Assembly: GCA_023897205.1 (NCBI GenBank)
Contig: JAHWDD010000004.1
Location: 2,170,001-2,234,000, forward strand
DNA from: Exophiala sp. HKRS030
Lineage: Eukaryota; Ascomycota; Eurotiomycetes; Chaetothyriales; Herpotrichiellaceae
Direction: 5' to 3'
DNA length: 64,000 nucleotides
Both the position numbers and the translations under genes were made by a program. Under the pieces are notes generated by a model. The model saw only the letters and a list, made by a program, of their open reading frames with translations. It searched no databases and was not told where the DNA came from. Of the stretch, positions 34,546-46,788 are shown piece after piece. Every line of letters begins with the position of its first letter. The first letter of the stretch is position 1.

Positions 34546-35112
34546 GAGGGTCGTCGAGGCTTTACTTCATCAGAAACGGCGGCGTTTTACAATGACATAC
34601 TCCGTACTCGGTTTTAAACAATTCGCGACTGCGCCAGTTCGAACGAGTTTATATACGGTGAATCATACAACATATATACGCAATTCTGGTCGAGCATAGG
34701 CCAACCGTGTGACTACCCCCTGGCTCGCTCAACGACACTTCAGTTTCGTGACATTATTACGATCACAAATTGAAATTCAGCTTCATGGGTCATTTCTCCA
34801 CGGAATCGTTCATCCGAGGTCCCTTTCCTCCTGGCCATCCCCAAGAACAGTATCCGAGACTCAGAAGATCCTGTTGTGGGGATGGTGTCAATGACAAGAC
34901 TGTGACCCCGCGTTTCTGGGCTTTGATATCATCGATTCAGACCGTCAAGATGAGATATTCACTCCAAATGGGTTATAGCCGAGGTGCTAGAACGCATCCA
35001 TTGTACCGGTATCTTATAATCCCCTAGTTCGACGTTCCAAGGTAAGGCTGTTCACTTTCTCTTCGTCATATTCACTCTTTCCTCCTTTGCAGAATACCTT
35101 CAAGCCATCATC
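34546..35112. promoter_or_regulatory. shared promoter region, ELYS-like / PRISE reductase
   Basis: 567 bp between divergent starts. One TACGGAGTA copy in reverse orientation (34598-34606) sits close to the ELYS-like start. A TATA-like TTTATATAC word is at about 34648. Nothing else recognised. Confidence 0.5.
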
Positions 35113-36493
35113 ATGGGGTCCGAACGTTACCCGATCCAACACAAGGGCATTTATCACAACCTCCCGACCTTCGACCCGTCGCTGAAAGGCTTGACGGCGA
35201 TCGTTACTGGTGCTAATGGCATCAGTGGATTCCATACTATGCGAGTCCTGCTCGAGAGTCCCGAACGGTGGACGAAGGTGTACGCGCTATCACGACGACC
35301 TCCTCCACAGGCCATGATGAGCCTGCTCACGGACTCTCAGCGTGCTCGAGTACAGCATGTTGCCGTTGACTTCCTTGATGATCCTCAAAAGATTGTGGAT
35401 GCCATGAAGGCGTCCAACGTTGCTGCCGACTACGTTTTCTTCTACTCCTATCTGCAGCCAAAGCCACCTCCAGGTGCTTCTGCATGGTCTAACGCCGACG
35501 AACTCGTCAAAGTGAATAGCGCCTTGCTTGATAATTTCTTAAAGGCATTGACCAGTGCAAAACTCACTCCCAAACGCTTTCTTTTGCAGACTGGGGCAAA
35601 AAACTATGGCGTTCACATTGGTCGCGCCCGGACACCCGCAATCGAATCTGACCCTCAGCCGTCTCACCTCGAACCTAACTTCTACTATCCCCAAGAGAAA
35701 TTGCTCTTTGACTACTGCAAGAGCAACAACACTACCTGGAACGTCATTCGACCTGCATGGATCATCGGGGCCGTCAACAATGCGCAGATGAATGCTTTAC
35801 ACCCCTTTGCCATCTATTCCTCAGTGCAAGCCGCCAAAGGTGAACCACTATACTTCCCGGGTGATTGGGCTGCCTGGCAGCATGAAGCACACTACTCGAC
35901 CGCAAGGTTGACAGGATATCTATCTGAATGGGCCGTTCTGGAGGACAAATGCAAGAACGAAGCTTTCAATTCACAGGACACCGCACCGCTCTCATGGGAC
36001 CGTTTTTACGAAGAGCTGACTCGTTGGTTCGGCGTGGAAAAGGGTATTCAGCCACCGGAAGAGGATCCGACCAAGTTCAAAGAGTTTAAAGGCAGATCTG
36101 GCAAAGAGACACCCATGGGGTACGTACGTTTGATTCATGTTTGTGTATTTTGACTAACTATCTATTAGGTATGGGCCTGCGACTGTAGCTCGGAGCACAT
36201 TCTCTCTAGTTGGATGGGCATCAAAGCCGGAGAATCACGAAATTTGGCAGAAGTTGATGAAAGCCTCGGGAGGTCAACTTACGGACGATCCTTTTAAAGA
36301 TGTCGAGGCAAATTTCGTGTTTGGAGACGCTGCCTTTATGAGTATGGGTAGCCTGTGTATGAACAAAGCTCGAAGGATGGGCTGGACAGGTTTCGTTGAT
36401 ACTATGGAGTCTATTTTTGAGATGTATTATGAGATGGGCAAGCTGGGCATGGTTCCAAAGATGAAAGTCGCCGAGGCTAAGCCTTTGATATGA
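35113..36493 (+). CDS. PRISE-type short-chain dehydrogenase/reductase
   Basis: Atypical extended SDR resembling plant progesterone 5-beta-reductase/iridoid synthase (PRISE) and fungal relatives, enzymes that reduce activated C=C bonds with NADPH. Two exons (35113-36119, 36169-36493; 49-bp intron with a TGACTAAC branch site) give 443 residues. The dinucleotide-binding motif is TGANGISGFHTMRVL (about residues 33-47), followed by ALSRRPPP. Instead of a standard YxxxK it has NFYYPQEKLLFDY, as in PRISE enzymes, and QTGAKNYGVH supplies the lysine region. The C-terminal helices (WQKLMKASGG, FGDAAFMSMGSLCMNKARRMGWTG) match the usual fungal NAD-dependent epimerase-like proteins. Substrate unknown. Confidence 0.88.
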
Positions 36494-37605
36494 GTTAGGA
36501 ATAGTAATAGGCACCGTGGTGAGTCCAGGATCGATAGTTTACTGGCTCAAATTATCAGACGCCATCTTTCGAGTTCTTTCTAGGATGCTGACTCGGAAAA
36601 GACCCCTGTGTCACGTTGTATTTGGTCCTTTTTCACTTTGGTGGTTCGAAATACCCTCCATAATGTACCGATTACATACGTCTGCTCTTGTGGGGAAACA
36701 ACAACGTATGTAGCATCCAGAACATGCCACACAGCAATTTCCCGTCTTCCAGTGCCTCATTCCTCGGAGAATATATACCAGGCTGACTTGCAGCGCGAGA
36801 CCATTCTTTGGCCAGGCTGGTTTGATGGTACGGAACGAAGTGCTCTTGAAAGACGAAGCTGAAATCGTATCGAGGTTGTGATACAGGTACTCAATTACAG
36901 GCCATCCTTTTATGCGGTAGCTCAAACAGGGCATTTAGCCTCAAAGGAGACACTGTATCCAATTCTTTGTATACTGCCGGTGTTGGACGCATTTCAACAT
37001 GCCCTGAGCCCGATGTTATCACTCAATAACTCTTCCCCTCCAACAAGTGTAGCTGCTCTTTTGGTATGGATGTGAGACTCCAAGCTAAGTAGATAGATAG
37101 CGCTATTACTTGATTCTCGAATATTTGTGCTATAGTCGCAATACAAGCATATCCTGTAGCTATACAGAAAACACTGTGCTCATTCCTCGAGATGCTAACG
37201 GTCTCGGGCGTATTTTTATTTACCTGGCGACACACGTTAATACTGAGGACTAGTCGCTCTCGAATAATGTAATTGATCCTTCTGTCTCAACAGCCTCGCC
37301 ATTGTCAACATCTTCAAGTACAGCCTTGAAAAGGTTGCAAAGTTTCAGGCCAAGCTGCGCCAAATGCAACAGTTGACCTGTCGAAGGCCGTTGAGTGAGG
37401 GAATGCGATATTGCATTTTGAGCTACTATACTCCACATCACATCACCCCCTACGTTCGACTTTATGGGACGTCATGCGCAAGAGGACACCCAACTCACTT
37501 TAATACCCAGGGAGCCATTGGAACTGTTTCTATTCAACCTCGACCAATAAAACATACACATGATTTGTTCATGTGGCCCTTGCCAGCATGAACACCCCTT
37601 CTCTC
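36494..37605. other. convergent intergenic stretch
   Basis: 1.1 kb between convergent genes. Several short ORFs on both strands but none with recognisable content, and no repeat of note. Confidence 0.45.
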
Positions 37606-38718
37606 TCAGATGTGTCTGGCGAAAGTCAATTTCCACCAGATCAATGTCCTCACGTTGCCCTCCTCGGCCTTCTCGACGCCAACCTCCTTCTTGACCACCA
37701 TGCCCTTCAGCAAGCCGCCGGACATGGCGGTCTCGAAGTCCCGCCAACTGCCTGCCGCGTCCATGAGCCCCCACCGCTCACGGAGTTGTTTGTAGTAGTC
37801 TGCCGTGAGAGTGATCTCACTGATGTCGGGGATGAGTTGTGGCAAAGGTCTGTAAAAAACAGACAGGTTGGCGAGGTTGCTGATGTCGGGGTGGCGCATC
37901 AAGATTTCTCCCAACTCCTCCATGCCTTTGAAGTGTCCGGTGTTTGATCTGCCTACTGCGTCTCCCTGCGCGAGACGAGCGCCCACCAGGTTGACTCGGT
38001 CGGTGAGCGGGTAGTACACAACTGTGCGGAGAAAGCGCAACAATCGTGGTTCGACCTTTGAAAGGAACGTCTGCTCAAACAGGCTTGGTGAGACATTGTG
38101 GGCAGAGCCCGGGACTGGATGACCAACGTGAATGGTCGTTGTGCTCCAGAAACGCGGCGCCCACTCGGTGCGAACGTGCTTGCTGACCGAGAGGAGGGAC
38201 TTGCGTGTCTTTGCGACGTCAAGGTATTCCTTCCATTCTTTCGCCGCGGGGTGATTCTCTAGAGTTCCAATGTTGATGTCTCGAATCAGAGACTGGTCTG
38301 GCTGTGCGCCGAAGCGAAATTCCATGCGCTGCAGGAAAATGTCAGCGTGAATTCCGGCAATGGCAGCGTCGAGGGCCCACAAAAGAGCTGCAAAACACAG
38401 AGATGATCGACTCACAGAAATGGCTCCATCGATGTCCCATGCCGAGACGGCCCAAATCTTGTTCGTACGAATGTTGGGAAAGGGGGGGACGGCCTCAAAA
38501 CACTCCAGGACGCCTCGCTGTGCCACCAAAGGTAGATCGGAAAAGGGAAAAGGGGTGGTGGTGGTGTCTTCGTCAGTTCTGTGCTGCTCTGGTACGATTC
38601 CATTGCATTGTGCGCAGGTCACAACGATCTCGTTCTCATGTGAGACAGCCGGAGTGGTGAGTAGAGGCGAGACGCACGAACACGTCGAGACACTTGGTCC
38701 GCAGGCGAAGTAACGCAT
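37606..38718 (-). CDS. hypothetical protein, fungal
   Basis: I do not recognise this gene. The frame is open for 370 residues, but a strong intron candidate (GTGAGT donor at 38415, GCTGAC branch site, TGCAG acceptor at 38329) spans exactly 87 bp without a stop. Splicing would remove 29 residues, mostly hydrophobic (including CFAALLWALDAAIAGI), and leave a 341-residue soluble protein. The C-terminal two thirds contain RKSLLSVSKHVRTEWAPRFW, similar in feel to fungal F-box/2EXR-type proteins, but no domain is certain. The N-terminus is Cys- and Ser/Thr-rich (CGPSVSTCSCVSP). A pair of GGTAAACGCG repeats lies about 230-260 bp upstream. Confidence 0.65.
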   Translation of the reverse strand: MRYFACGPSVSTCSCVSPLLTTPAVSHENEIVVTCAQCNGIVPEQHRTDEDTTTTPFPFSDLPLVAQRGVLECFEAVPPFPNIRTNKIWAVSAWDIDGAISVSRSSLCFAALLWALDAAIAGIHADIFLQRMEFRFGAQPDQSLIRDINIGTLENHPAAKEWKEYLDVAKTRKSLLSVSKHVRTEWAPRFWSTTTIHVGHPVPGSAHNVSPSLFEQTFLSKVEPRLLRFLRTVVYYPLTDRVNLVGARLAQGDAVGRSNTGHFKGMEELGEILMRHPDISNLANLSVFYRPLPQLIPDISEITLTADYYKQLRERWGLMDAAGSWRDFETAMSGGLLKGMVVKKEVGVEKAEEGNVRTLIWWKLTFARHI

Positions 38719-39264
38719 ACTGATGACGCTCTGTTATGTATGATATTTTTACGATCTTGATATCTAAGATTGGTGCAAGGAGCGAGGATGGAAAGTGTTG
38801 TTTTGACAAGAAATCTTTCAAACTGTTTCAATTGATTGTTATTGTTGTCAGTCATTCATCAGTATGTTTGAATATGGAAGCGGTTCACAACGGCCCCTTT
38901 CACCGCCCTGGCAGTGGTCGTGTTTGATTCACAAAGGTGTGGCGAGGTAAACGCGTCCTAGCGAAACCGGTAAACGCGGCCTCAATCCTGACAAAGTTGT
39001 CATGTTCACAACATATTATCAGGATCATCATTGCGAAAGATTTTAAAGGAGTCAAGGAGAAGGCTGAATTACTGAGTACAGCAGACAGGGTTAAGCATTC
39101 TCTCAGATCCTAGAAGCATATAAAGAACGATATCCAGAGGTGTATGCATATCATCTGCGCCATCTGATGCAGAGTAACACACTCAGAACTGTCAAGATAG
39201 TCCGAGCCACAGGTCCAAGACTCGGCCATCTCATACCTCCGCAAGATTTCCAACAGAGCTCACA
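38719..39264. promoter_or_regulatory. intergenic stretch with paired GGTAAACGCG
   Basis: 546 bp. GGTAAACGCG occurs at 38946-38955 and 38969-38978; the first copy runs on into ACGCGT, the core of MBF cell-cycle boxes, and GTAAAC is forkhead-like. It would be upstream of the unknown minus-strand gene. Regulatory meaning is inference. Confidence 0.4.
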
Positions 39265-40219
39265 GTGCAAGGGCCAGCCATACGAGAGCGTCAACCTCTA
39301 CCGGAGTTGCGCTTCTTTGATCTGGATGCCGATACCAGATCGATGATTCACGACGAATGCAGAGGAGAAAGGAACATTCATGATGAACCTACCTACAGCC
39401 GAAACGATCAAGATCAACCGAGCCAGGCACGCAAGGCCCTGTTGTTGACATGCCGTCAAAGGGATTCCGACCTCATCCACAAATTTCATCGCACGACGAC
39501 CATGTGCCTGGATAGGAACAAAGGCGATGTCTTCGAAGCGCATGTACGGCCGCGGCTTTTCTCCTTTACTCTTTTGAGCACACATCCTTAGATGTTGAGC
39601 AAGGTCCAACGATGCAGTCATGTAAGTATCGTATCCTCAGTGGTTCGTTGTGTATATGCTTCTCGGTGGCAGCTCCCAATGTGTCTACATATGATATACT
39701 AATGGCGCTGTGCCCAGGATACCACAGCCAACACGGCTGATAAGCACATGTTGATCCCCGAGCTGCTTAGGCGCGGCACCGTTGTTGGTTTTGGCATCCG
39801 CCTATTAGGGTACGTCGACTTTAACGGCGCCGAACTCCTCCTTGGTCTCATCCCGGCTGCGCTTTTCGATACACTCAAGGAACTTGACATACGAGCGACC
39901 TACTGCAACTTGGGCCCTACAGCCGAAGGTCAGCAAAAGCTGTTCGTGTCGGATGTGATGAACTTCCGATATGCTCTGATTTGGCAGGAGGTAGCCGTAT
40001 ACAATGTCGACATCAAAGACATTAGAAAATAGCCAAACAGACTTAGTAGCGCCGGTCACAACACGAGGAAGATGGGATCGAATAATCGAGCTCTTGATGG
40101 ACAACACGGGAAAGGACCTTGAGGCCCGAGGATGGGACCTCACCAAACACATCAAGCTGGCAACGCCGTCCGACGTGACGGATGGTTACCGTGAAGGGAC
40201 CCTCGATTACGCTCCGTAA
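39265..40219 (+). pseudogene. possible decayed or mis-split F-box/2EXR-like gene
   Basis: Three open segments in different frames read like one protein that no longer joins. The first (39265-39588) has LPELRFFDLDADTRSMIHDE and ALLLTCRQRDSDLIHKFH, reminiscent of fungal proteins with an opening peptide near LPxE/DxR..I..E and a following LLxTCRQ. A good intron follows (GTAAGT at 39623, TACTAAT branch, CAG ending at 39717), but the first segment stops at 39591 before the donor. The second (39718-40032) begins DTTANTADKHMLIPELL; the third (40004-40219) is shifted in frame. It may be a pseudogene, or a real gene with an exon I have missed. Function unknown. Confidence 0.3.
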
Positions 40220-43111
40220 ACCCAAGAATGCCGCCATTCCCAGCAGGCAGACCCATTCCGCGAAGGCCAGTGCAGAGCCATTAACCAGCGGCTCTCGATG
40301 ACTGTTGAGGTCCTCTGAGGAAGAAACGGGAGCGACAACGACGAGATCCTGAGATAGACAAGGTGAGAGATTTCAAGGGTTTTGAGTGGATGGCGTATTG
40401 AGCATTATTGTTTCGCATTGGACGTGAACCCTCGTAGCATGAAGTGTGTTCAGGTGCGAGTATTTCGGTGCGGGTGCTTCTTCGAGGGCAAGTACGGTAT
40501 GCCACCACACAACATCGTCACGGGTCTCTACAAGTGAGGGCTGTGTACATAAAGACATGCAATAACAAGACAGACTACTGAACGCTCAGTACTGCATACA
40601 CGATGTTTACTCATGGAGCACTAGATAGGTAGGTAAATAGATCTCGAGGCTGAAACGTCTTCAAGGCACGGAGTGGAAAGGTTGGTCTGGATCTCGCTTC
40701 GGAACAATGGTCTTGAAACCGCCAGATGGTCTCAAGTTGCTACTGATTCGTCCCTGTGTAGATGGGAAAAGATGTTGAGGCTCTGCGACGTCAATTTGTA
40801 GATCTGAAAAGGGCCCAAGTTTGACGTGTAGGGGGAATCTTGAAACGGGGGGTTTTAACAAGGAATGTGCTTCGACGGTGCGACGCACGGGGGAAACGTG
40901 TGCGAGTACGGAGTACATATGTAGGGTTAATTTTTTTAGTGCATTCATTAGGTGACGGTAAGGGCCCAGAGCCGCATGTCGCGGCCCCTAAAGTTCTGTA
41001 CATAGCTAGGTACGAGCCTCAGGTAGCAAACCCCCCGGTACCGAAGTGCTCCACCGGGGGTTGTTTATTGTTTTGTTGGAGCCGACCAGACCGAGACATC
41101 ATGACGTGAGAGGCTTTCGTAATGGAACTCTGGGGGTCTTTTTGCAAATCAGGTCCATCCGTTCAGCAGGGGGGAAGGTAGTGCAATGTATGTATGTACA
41201 ATACGAGTATCCGTACTCGGTAAACAAAGATCAAAATTCATGATACGAGACCCTGTTTGAAAACAAAGGAAAGAAAGAATCACAGAGCTCGCATGGCTTG
41301 ATGAACTGGTTATTGTACAGGTACAATGTGATCTTGTGTGTTATTAACGAGACCGATACAGGGTACAGTAGATGCCTAATTAGATACATTTGCTGTTGTA
41401 TTGTACATCTAGTAAAACCTCAGATCTCAGAATTAATGAGCACTTTGAACGACCACTTTACTACCTTACCTTACTGAGTCGGTAGAGCAGTCTGCCTTGC
41501 GAAAAGCAGTTCTGATATTTTAATCAATGATGCGGGAATCAAGTGGGTACACATTCGCAACAGTCGGGTCCATGCCCCCGGAATTTCTGGAGTGAGAGAT
41601 CTGTTTGTGATTGACATGATTGACGATGGCAGGACTACGGAGTACGCAGGATTGACAAGTAGCTCGCTCGTCTCGTCAGATGCTAGCGGTGTCTGCGTGT
41701 CTGTGAGTACTTGTACTCGTGGCATACGGAGTAGCTTGGCCTTGTTTGTGTCCCTGGCTCTTGGAAATGGGGAGTGACAGCCCTATCATACAGTAGAGTC
41801 ATGACATTATTGTAGCCCCCTGTGCTGGGCATTGGAAGGCCGTGTCTAGGGAGAGAGGGGAAGGGAGGATATGAGAGAGAGAGAGAGGTTTTGATGAAAG
41901 GAACTGTTGTATTACTGTAACAGTTGTTGTCTGCGATCTCTCGGATTGAGCCTTTTCCGCCATCGTTACCGCAGGCCAGAATTTCACAATCTACAAATTC
42001 TGAGGGAACCTTGGATCTTGGACTTGGGGGATGTTGTGTGTGTGTGGTCAGTGTTTTGGAAAGCAATTTGCGAGACCTCGTGCTGCGCCTCAATGTTACC
42101 GCCGCGCGTCAAGAGATTTTTTTGGTACGGAGGAGCAGATGAAAAAGCTCGGTGGATCTCGCATCGTTTTCCGTGGCTCTTTGTTGGTCTTGACCCGAAG
42201 CAGAATAGCGAGCGGCCATCTGCCACTGCACAGTTACATACAAGTACAGCCAGAGAGAGGATAGTACTGTGCTGTAGGGGTGAAGAATCTGCCCTCCCTC
42301 CCAACTCCTTGTTCCTGTACCTGCGCCTATTCCGTTCTCCTAGCCTAACAACTCGGAGTCAGCCTCCTACTATCCATTGAATTGCCTCCCCTTCTGGGTC
42401 GCTTCTTCATCCAACCAATGCCCACTCCCTCCCAAATTCATCCAATCCTTCCCGACAAAGCCAGGCGAGACACCCTCCCAAGACTCCAAGCTTAGACACA
42501 ACCCTTCCCACCCGTGTCCACTCGCACCAAGCTCGATCCTCCCCCCGGCCTGCGACTACGAAGACAACCCTGCCCAGCCCGTATTTCCTCTTCGAAACTT
42601 GCATCTCTTCCTGTTCCAGCCCCGTCACCACTCTGAGGCACGCACTCGCTTCTGCCATCCACCGACCGACCAACTCGATCAAATCTCCCTCACATTCGCT
42701 ATTCCGTCTTGTCCTTGTTCTCTTCACTTGCACACAGACTTCACGCTCCTCGTGAACGACAACGACAACACGCCCTTTGTTCAGCATCGACCCTAGACAC
42801 CATCGTTTGGAGCAAAATCTCCTGTTTCCAGCATTTGCCGCTCGCTGCCAAAACCCGGTTTTCCCACTCATCCCGCCAACCTCCTCAACCTCCTGTCCAA
42901 AATCAATGACACAATCGATCAACACCTGAGAATAACGTCCATTTCACTTTCCTACGAATCTACTCGGTTCAAGATAGACTTCCAACGTTAATCGATCCTC
43001 AGTACACAAAGACATCGCTATCGCCCTGGTTGGCGCAGAATTCCTTGTTGCTCGGCGGCCCCTGGATAAACACCACGCGTCGCTAGAAGCAAAGCAACAC
43101 ATCCTTTCAAG
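40220..43111. other. 2.9-kb gene-free stretch upstream of FLC-like gene
   Basis: No convincing gene. It holds three TACGGAGTA copies (40907-40915, 41636-41644, 41725-41733), a GC-rich hairpin around 41031-41063 (CCCCCGGT/ACCGGGGG), a GA run (about 41873-41888), a tRNA-like fragment (41473-41512) and, from about 42280 to 42900, a strongly pyrimidine-rich stretch likely to be the promoter and long leader of the FLC-like gene. Confidence 0.5.
41473..41512 (+). other. tRNA-like fragment
   Basis: ACTGAGTCGGTAGAGCAG resembles a tRNA D-arm, followed by CTGC...GCAG that could be an anticodon stem with an oversized loop. No T-arm or GGTTCGA box follows, so it is at best a broken 5' half or coincidence. 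Confidence 0.15.
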
Positions 43112-45475
43112 ATGCGGCCGCAGACATCCTTTCGTTTATTCCTCTCCTTACTCGCCGCCCTCTCATTCTCGAACCTCACCTTCGCCGAAAGAATAATAGA
43201 GTCCAACTCTCTCAATTCATGTAAGGCCGGTTCGAATTTCACAGCAACTCTTTTCAATGTCGCCTACACTCCTGGCAACGCCAGCGTTGCAATCAAGATC
43301 AATGGTGTATCGTCCATCTCAGGCAAAGTGACGGCTTTGTTGCAGATCAAAGCATATGGCTTTAACATCGTCAACGACACCATTGATCCATGCAAAGAAA
43401 ACCTCTCTGGATTTTGCCCCCTGCAGACCGGTCAGAAAATCGACATTGAAACCAACATCGATGTCCCAGCCGATGTTTCGAAACAGGTTCCGGGCATTGC
43501 CTACACCGTTCCTGACCTTGATGGTGTCGTACGTGTCTATGTATACTCTCAAGATACCAATGAAGTCATCGCATGCATGGAAGCCGATCTCTCAAACAGA
43601 AAGACGGTCTACCAGCCAGCTGTTGGTTGGGCTACGGCTGTGATCGCGGGTCTCGGTCTCGTCGCTGCTGGTGTGACCTCTGGACTGGGAAATCCAAACA
43701 CCGCCGCGCACGTTGCCGCTAACGCCGTCTCCTTGTTTGGCTTCTTCCAAGCTCAAGCTATCATTGGCATGAGCTCCGTGACCATGCCGCCCATTGTCCA
43801 GTCCTGGACCCAAAACTTCCAATGGAGTATGGGTATCATTCGTGTGGGCTTCCTTCAGAACATCGCCACCTGGTATCAGAGAGCTACAGGCGGTACCCCC
43901 ACGACCTACCTCTCCACCCTCAGCACAATCTCCGTTGAAGTTCAGAAGCGTGCTCTCAAGCGCTCCCTCCAGTCCATGACCGCAGCCATCGCGTATGCCT
44001 CTCGGGGTGCTCGCTATCTGGCCAAGCGAGCAGACGGCAAAGATGGTGCTGCTGTTGCAGACACCGTCGTCGTCCGTGGTATCGATAGAGTCGGATTCCG
44101 CGCGGGAATCGAGCAGACCAACATCTTCATGACTGGTCTAATCTTTTTCGTCTTTATCCTCTTCATGACTGCTTTACTAGTTTCCTTGACCAAGGCCATC
44201 CTGGATGGTTGCGCCAAGGCTGGTTGGATGAAGTCTGACAAATTCCTCGAGTTCCGCAACGGCTGGAAGATTGTCATCAAGGGTATCTTGTTCCGTTTGG
44301 TAAGCCATCACACTTTTGCGTCTCTTGATATCTAAACTAACCCGAATTAGGTCTTGCTTGGTTTTGTCCAAATGTCCATTCTCTGTCTTTGGGAATTGGT
44401 CGAACGTGACTCGGCTGCCGAAGTTATCCTCGCTCTCATTGTGTTTCTCTCCATGGGCGCCGCTTTGGGATGGGCCTCTTTCAAGGTCATCCAGCTTGCG
44501 AAGAAATCAGTCACCATGCACAAGAACCCCGCCTACATCCTCTACTCCGACCCTCAAGCTCTCAACAAATGGGGTTTCCTTTACGTCCAATACCGTGCCA
44601 CAGCTTACTACTTTGTCGTCGTTATGCTGGGTTACATCCTGCTCAAGGCTGTTTTCATCGCCTTTGCACAAAAGTCACCGGTGACTCAAGCTATTGGACT
44701 CCTCATTGTCGAAGTCGTTTTTGTCATCGGTGTAGGTGTGGTCCGCCCATGGATGGACAAGAAGACCAACATCTTCAACATCACCATCGCCTCTGTTAAC
44801 GCTCTCAACGCGGTTTTCCTTCTCGTGTTCTCGAATGCATTTGGTCAGCCGGCGATGGTGTCCGGCATTATGGGCGTTATTTTCGCCTTCTACAATGTCG
44901 TTTTCGCCGCCGTCCTGCTTGTACTAGTGCTGATCTCATCAATTTACGCCATCGCTTCCAAGAACCCTGAGGTTAGGTACCAGCCAATGAGGGACGACAG
45001 AGGTAGCTTCATCAAGTCTCAAGCTGCTTTGACCACAGAGCTCGATGCTCTGGGCGCCACTGCCAGAGGTGAAAATGAGCCAAAGACGGGGTATAAGAGC
45101 TACGACGATGACGCATCATTCTCCAGCGAATCCTTGAAACATCAACCTGATGTCACGCAACGACCAATGTCGCAGAGCCGGAACGCGTATGGTCAGCAAG
45201 AGACACCAATGTACCCCAGTGAAAACAATGGCCGACGAGGACCACCACAGTCATACGAGCAGCGGCAGATGTACAACCAAGGCTATGGTCAGAGCGGCGA
45301 TTATGGCTACCCCAGCAGACCGACAACGGCACCAAACCAACAATACAACGACAGTATGAGCAACGTCAGCAGTGGGTACGCACCACCGAGATCTGCAGGG
45401 GGATATGCTCCACAGCAAGCGTTCCGAACACAAAACAATGCCAGTCCGTGGCAGCGAGGCGCAGGCTACGATTGA
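43112..45475 (+). CDS. FLC/TRP-like membrane protein (flavin carrier family)
   Basis: Fungal FLC family related to TRP channels (yeast Flc1-3, fission yeast Pkd2), linked to FAD transport into the ER, calcium homeostasis and cell wall integrity. Two exons (43112-44299, 44351-45475; 51-bp intron) give 770 residues. A signal peptide (FRLFLSLLAALSFSNLTFA) precedes an ML-like lumenal domain with cysteines in NSCKAGSNF, DPCKENLSGFC and ACMEADL. From about residue 170 come multiple hydrophobic segments (VGWATAVIAGLGLVAAG; GLIFFVFILFMTALLVSL; FVVVMLGYILLKAVFIAF; others). The C-terminal 150 residues are hydrophilic, rich in Gln, Tyr, Pro and Gly (QQETPMYPSENN, YGQSGDYGYPSR), and presumably cytosolic. 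Which yeast FLC paralogue it matches is not clear. Confidence 0.9.
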
Positions 45476-46788
45476 CAACACTCGGGCCAAGATGATCAAA
45501 CCGCGGGTGGCTTCCCACGCCCACCTAACCAGGACCATCAAGCACGAATGGAGATGAGCGAGAAATCCCTCAGCGGGTATTGGGATCGAGATTGGTGGAC
45601 ACATGAGTATGCCAAAGAGGCTGATCGAACTGCCAGTCCATACCACCGACCCTAGCTTTCTTCTTTCGCATATTTTTTTCTCTCTGAAAATGTCCTGGCG
45701 TCGAGTGGCGATGTGTGTTGGAGGCATGGATTTTCAGTCTTAGAGGAACATGGAAGAAACCACGGACACGGCAGACAAAAGGACAAAGAAGGAGAAAAGA
45801 AAAAAAAAGAATGGCAACCTTTATGTGATGAGACATGAACCCAGAATCAGAAATCGAATTGTTTCTTGTTTTGTATATTTTACTCCTTTTTTTTACCTCC
45901 CTTTTTGGCCCTCGGCATCTCTTGCGCTTGTGTGTGTGTGCCTCGGTCGGCTCGGTGTCATTGTCACTGGGCTGACACGGGACGGGCATTGTCAAGGGTG
46001 CACACAAATCATCAGGTCCACAAATACCTACTTCCTGCTTGGTGAAGAGGATCCCCAGGGCCGTGAATTGGGGTCGGGTGAGGGAGGTGTGGTGATGGGG
46101 GAGTTGGTGTATTCATTCCCCCTTTGATACAGCAGTACCTGGTAACAAACAACAAACGAGACGAGATTCCCTGTGGAAGTGCAAGGGAAAAGGGGGGGGG
46201 AATGGGATTGTATTGCGAGGTTTATTAGACAAGACAAGTTGGCAAAACAGCATTTACAGAGTACGAAAAACACAAGTCCAGGTGTTGTTCTCCACGAGAC
46301 GAGTGCCCGTTTTGCCACGCATTGCTGTAGATTGTTCGTTGCTCTCGACGTGATGTACCCTCGGTAAGAATTCTTCTCGACGAGTTGAAAAGTGGGAGTG
46401 ATGCTACGATACTTTCTCTCTTTCTGTACGAGGTAGGTAGATTACTACTTTTCCAAAGGACAATCATGTTCCAAACTGGACGGGGCCTGATAGTTATGAG
46501 TAAGTGGTACCTTGGAGGTGTCGACGACGATCCAAAGCGGCCCCGCCCCCCCTTCCATCATACTCTCTCTGGACAAAACAAATCCTATCCTATGTCTTTG
46601 GCCCAAGTCCACAGCAAATGCCCATCCCATGCCCATATGTCCTTTGTCACTCTGTCGTATCAAGCTCACTCATCATTGTTGTTCATCATCATCATCATCA
46701 TCTCTCGCTCTCTCTCTACTGTGTGTCCTTCGCACCACACGGGTCCCCGATATCCCTTCCTTCTGCTGGATCCCTGATACGTCATCGA
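45476..46788. other. convergent intergenic stretch
   Basis: 1.3 kb between convergent genes. A-rich runs (45793-45810), a G-tract (46192-46201) and a CAT microsatellite (46684-46702) followed by CT repeats are present. No gene seen; it should contain both 3' UTRs. Confidence 0.45.

Noticed and set aside
42377..42925. Overlapping ORFs on both strands upstream of the FLC-like gene
   Set aside because: Pyrimidine-rich leader sequence gives Ser/Pro/Leu-rich frames without domains.
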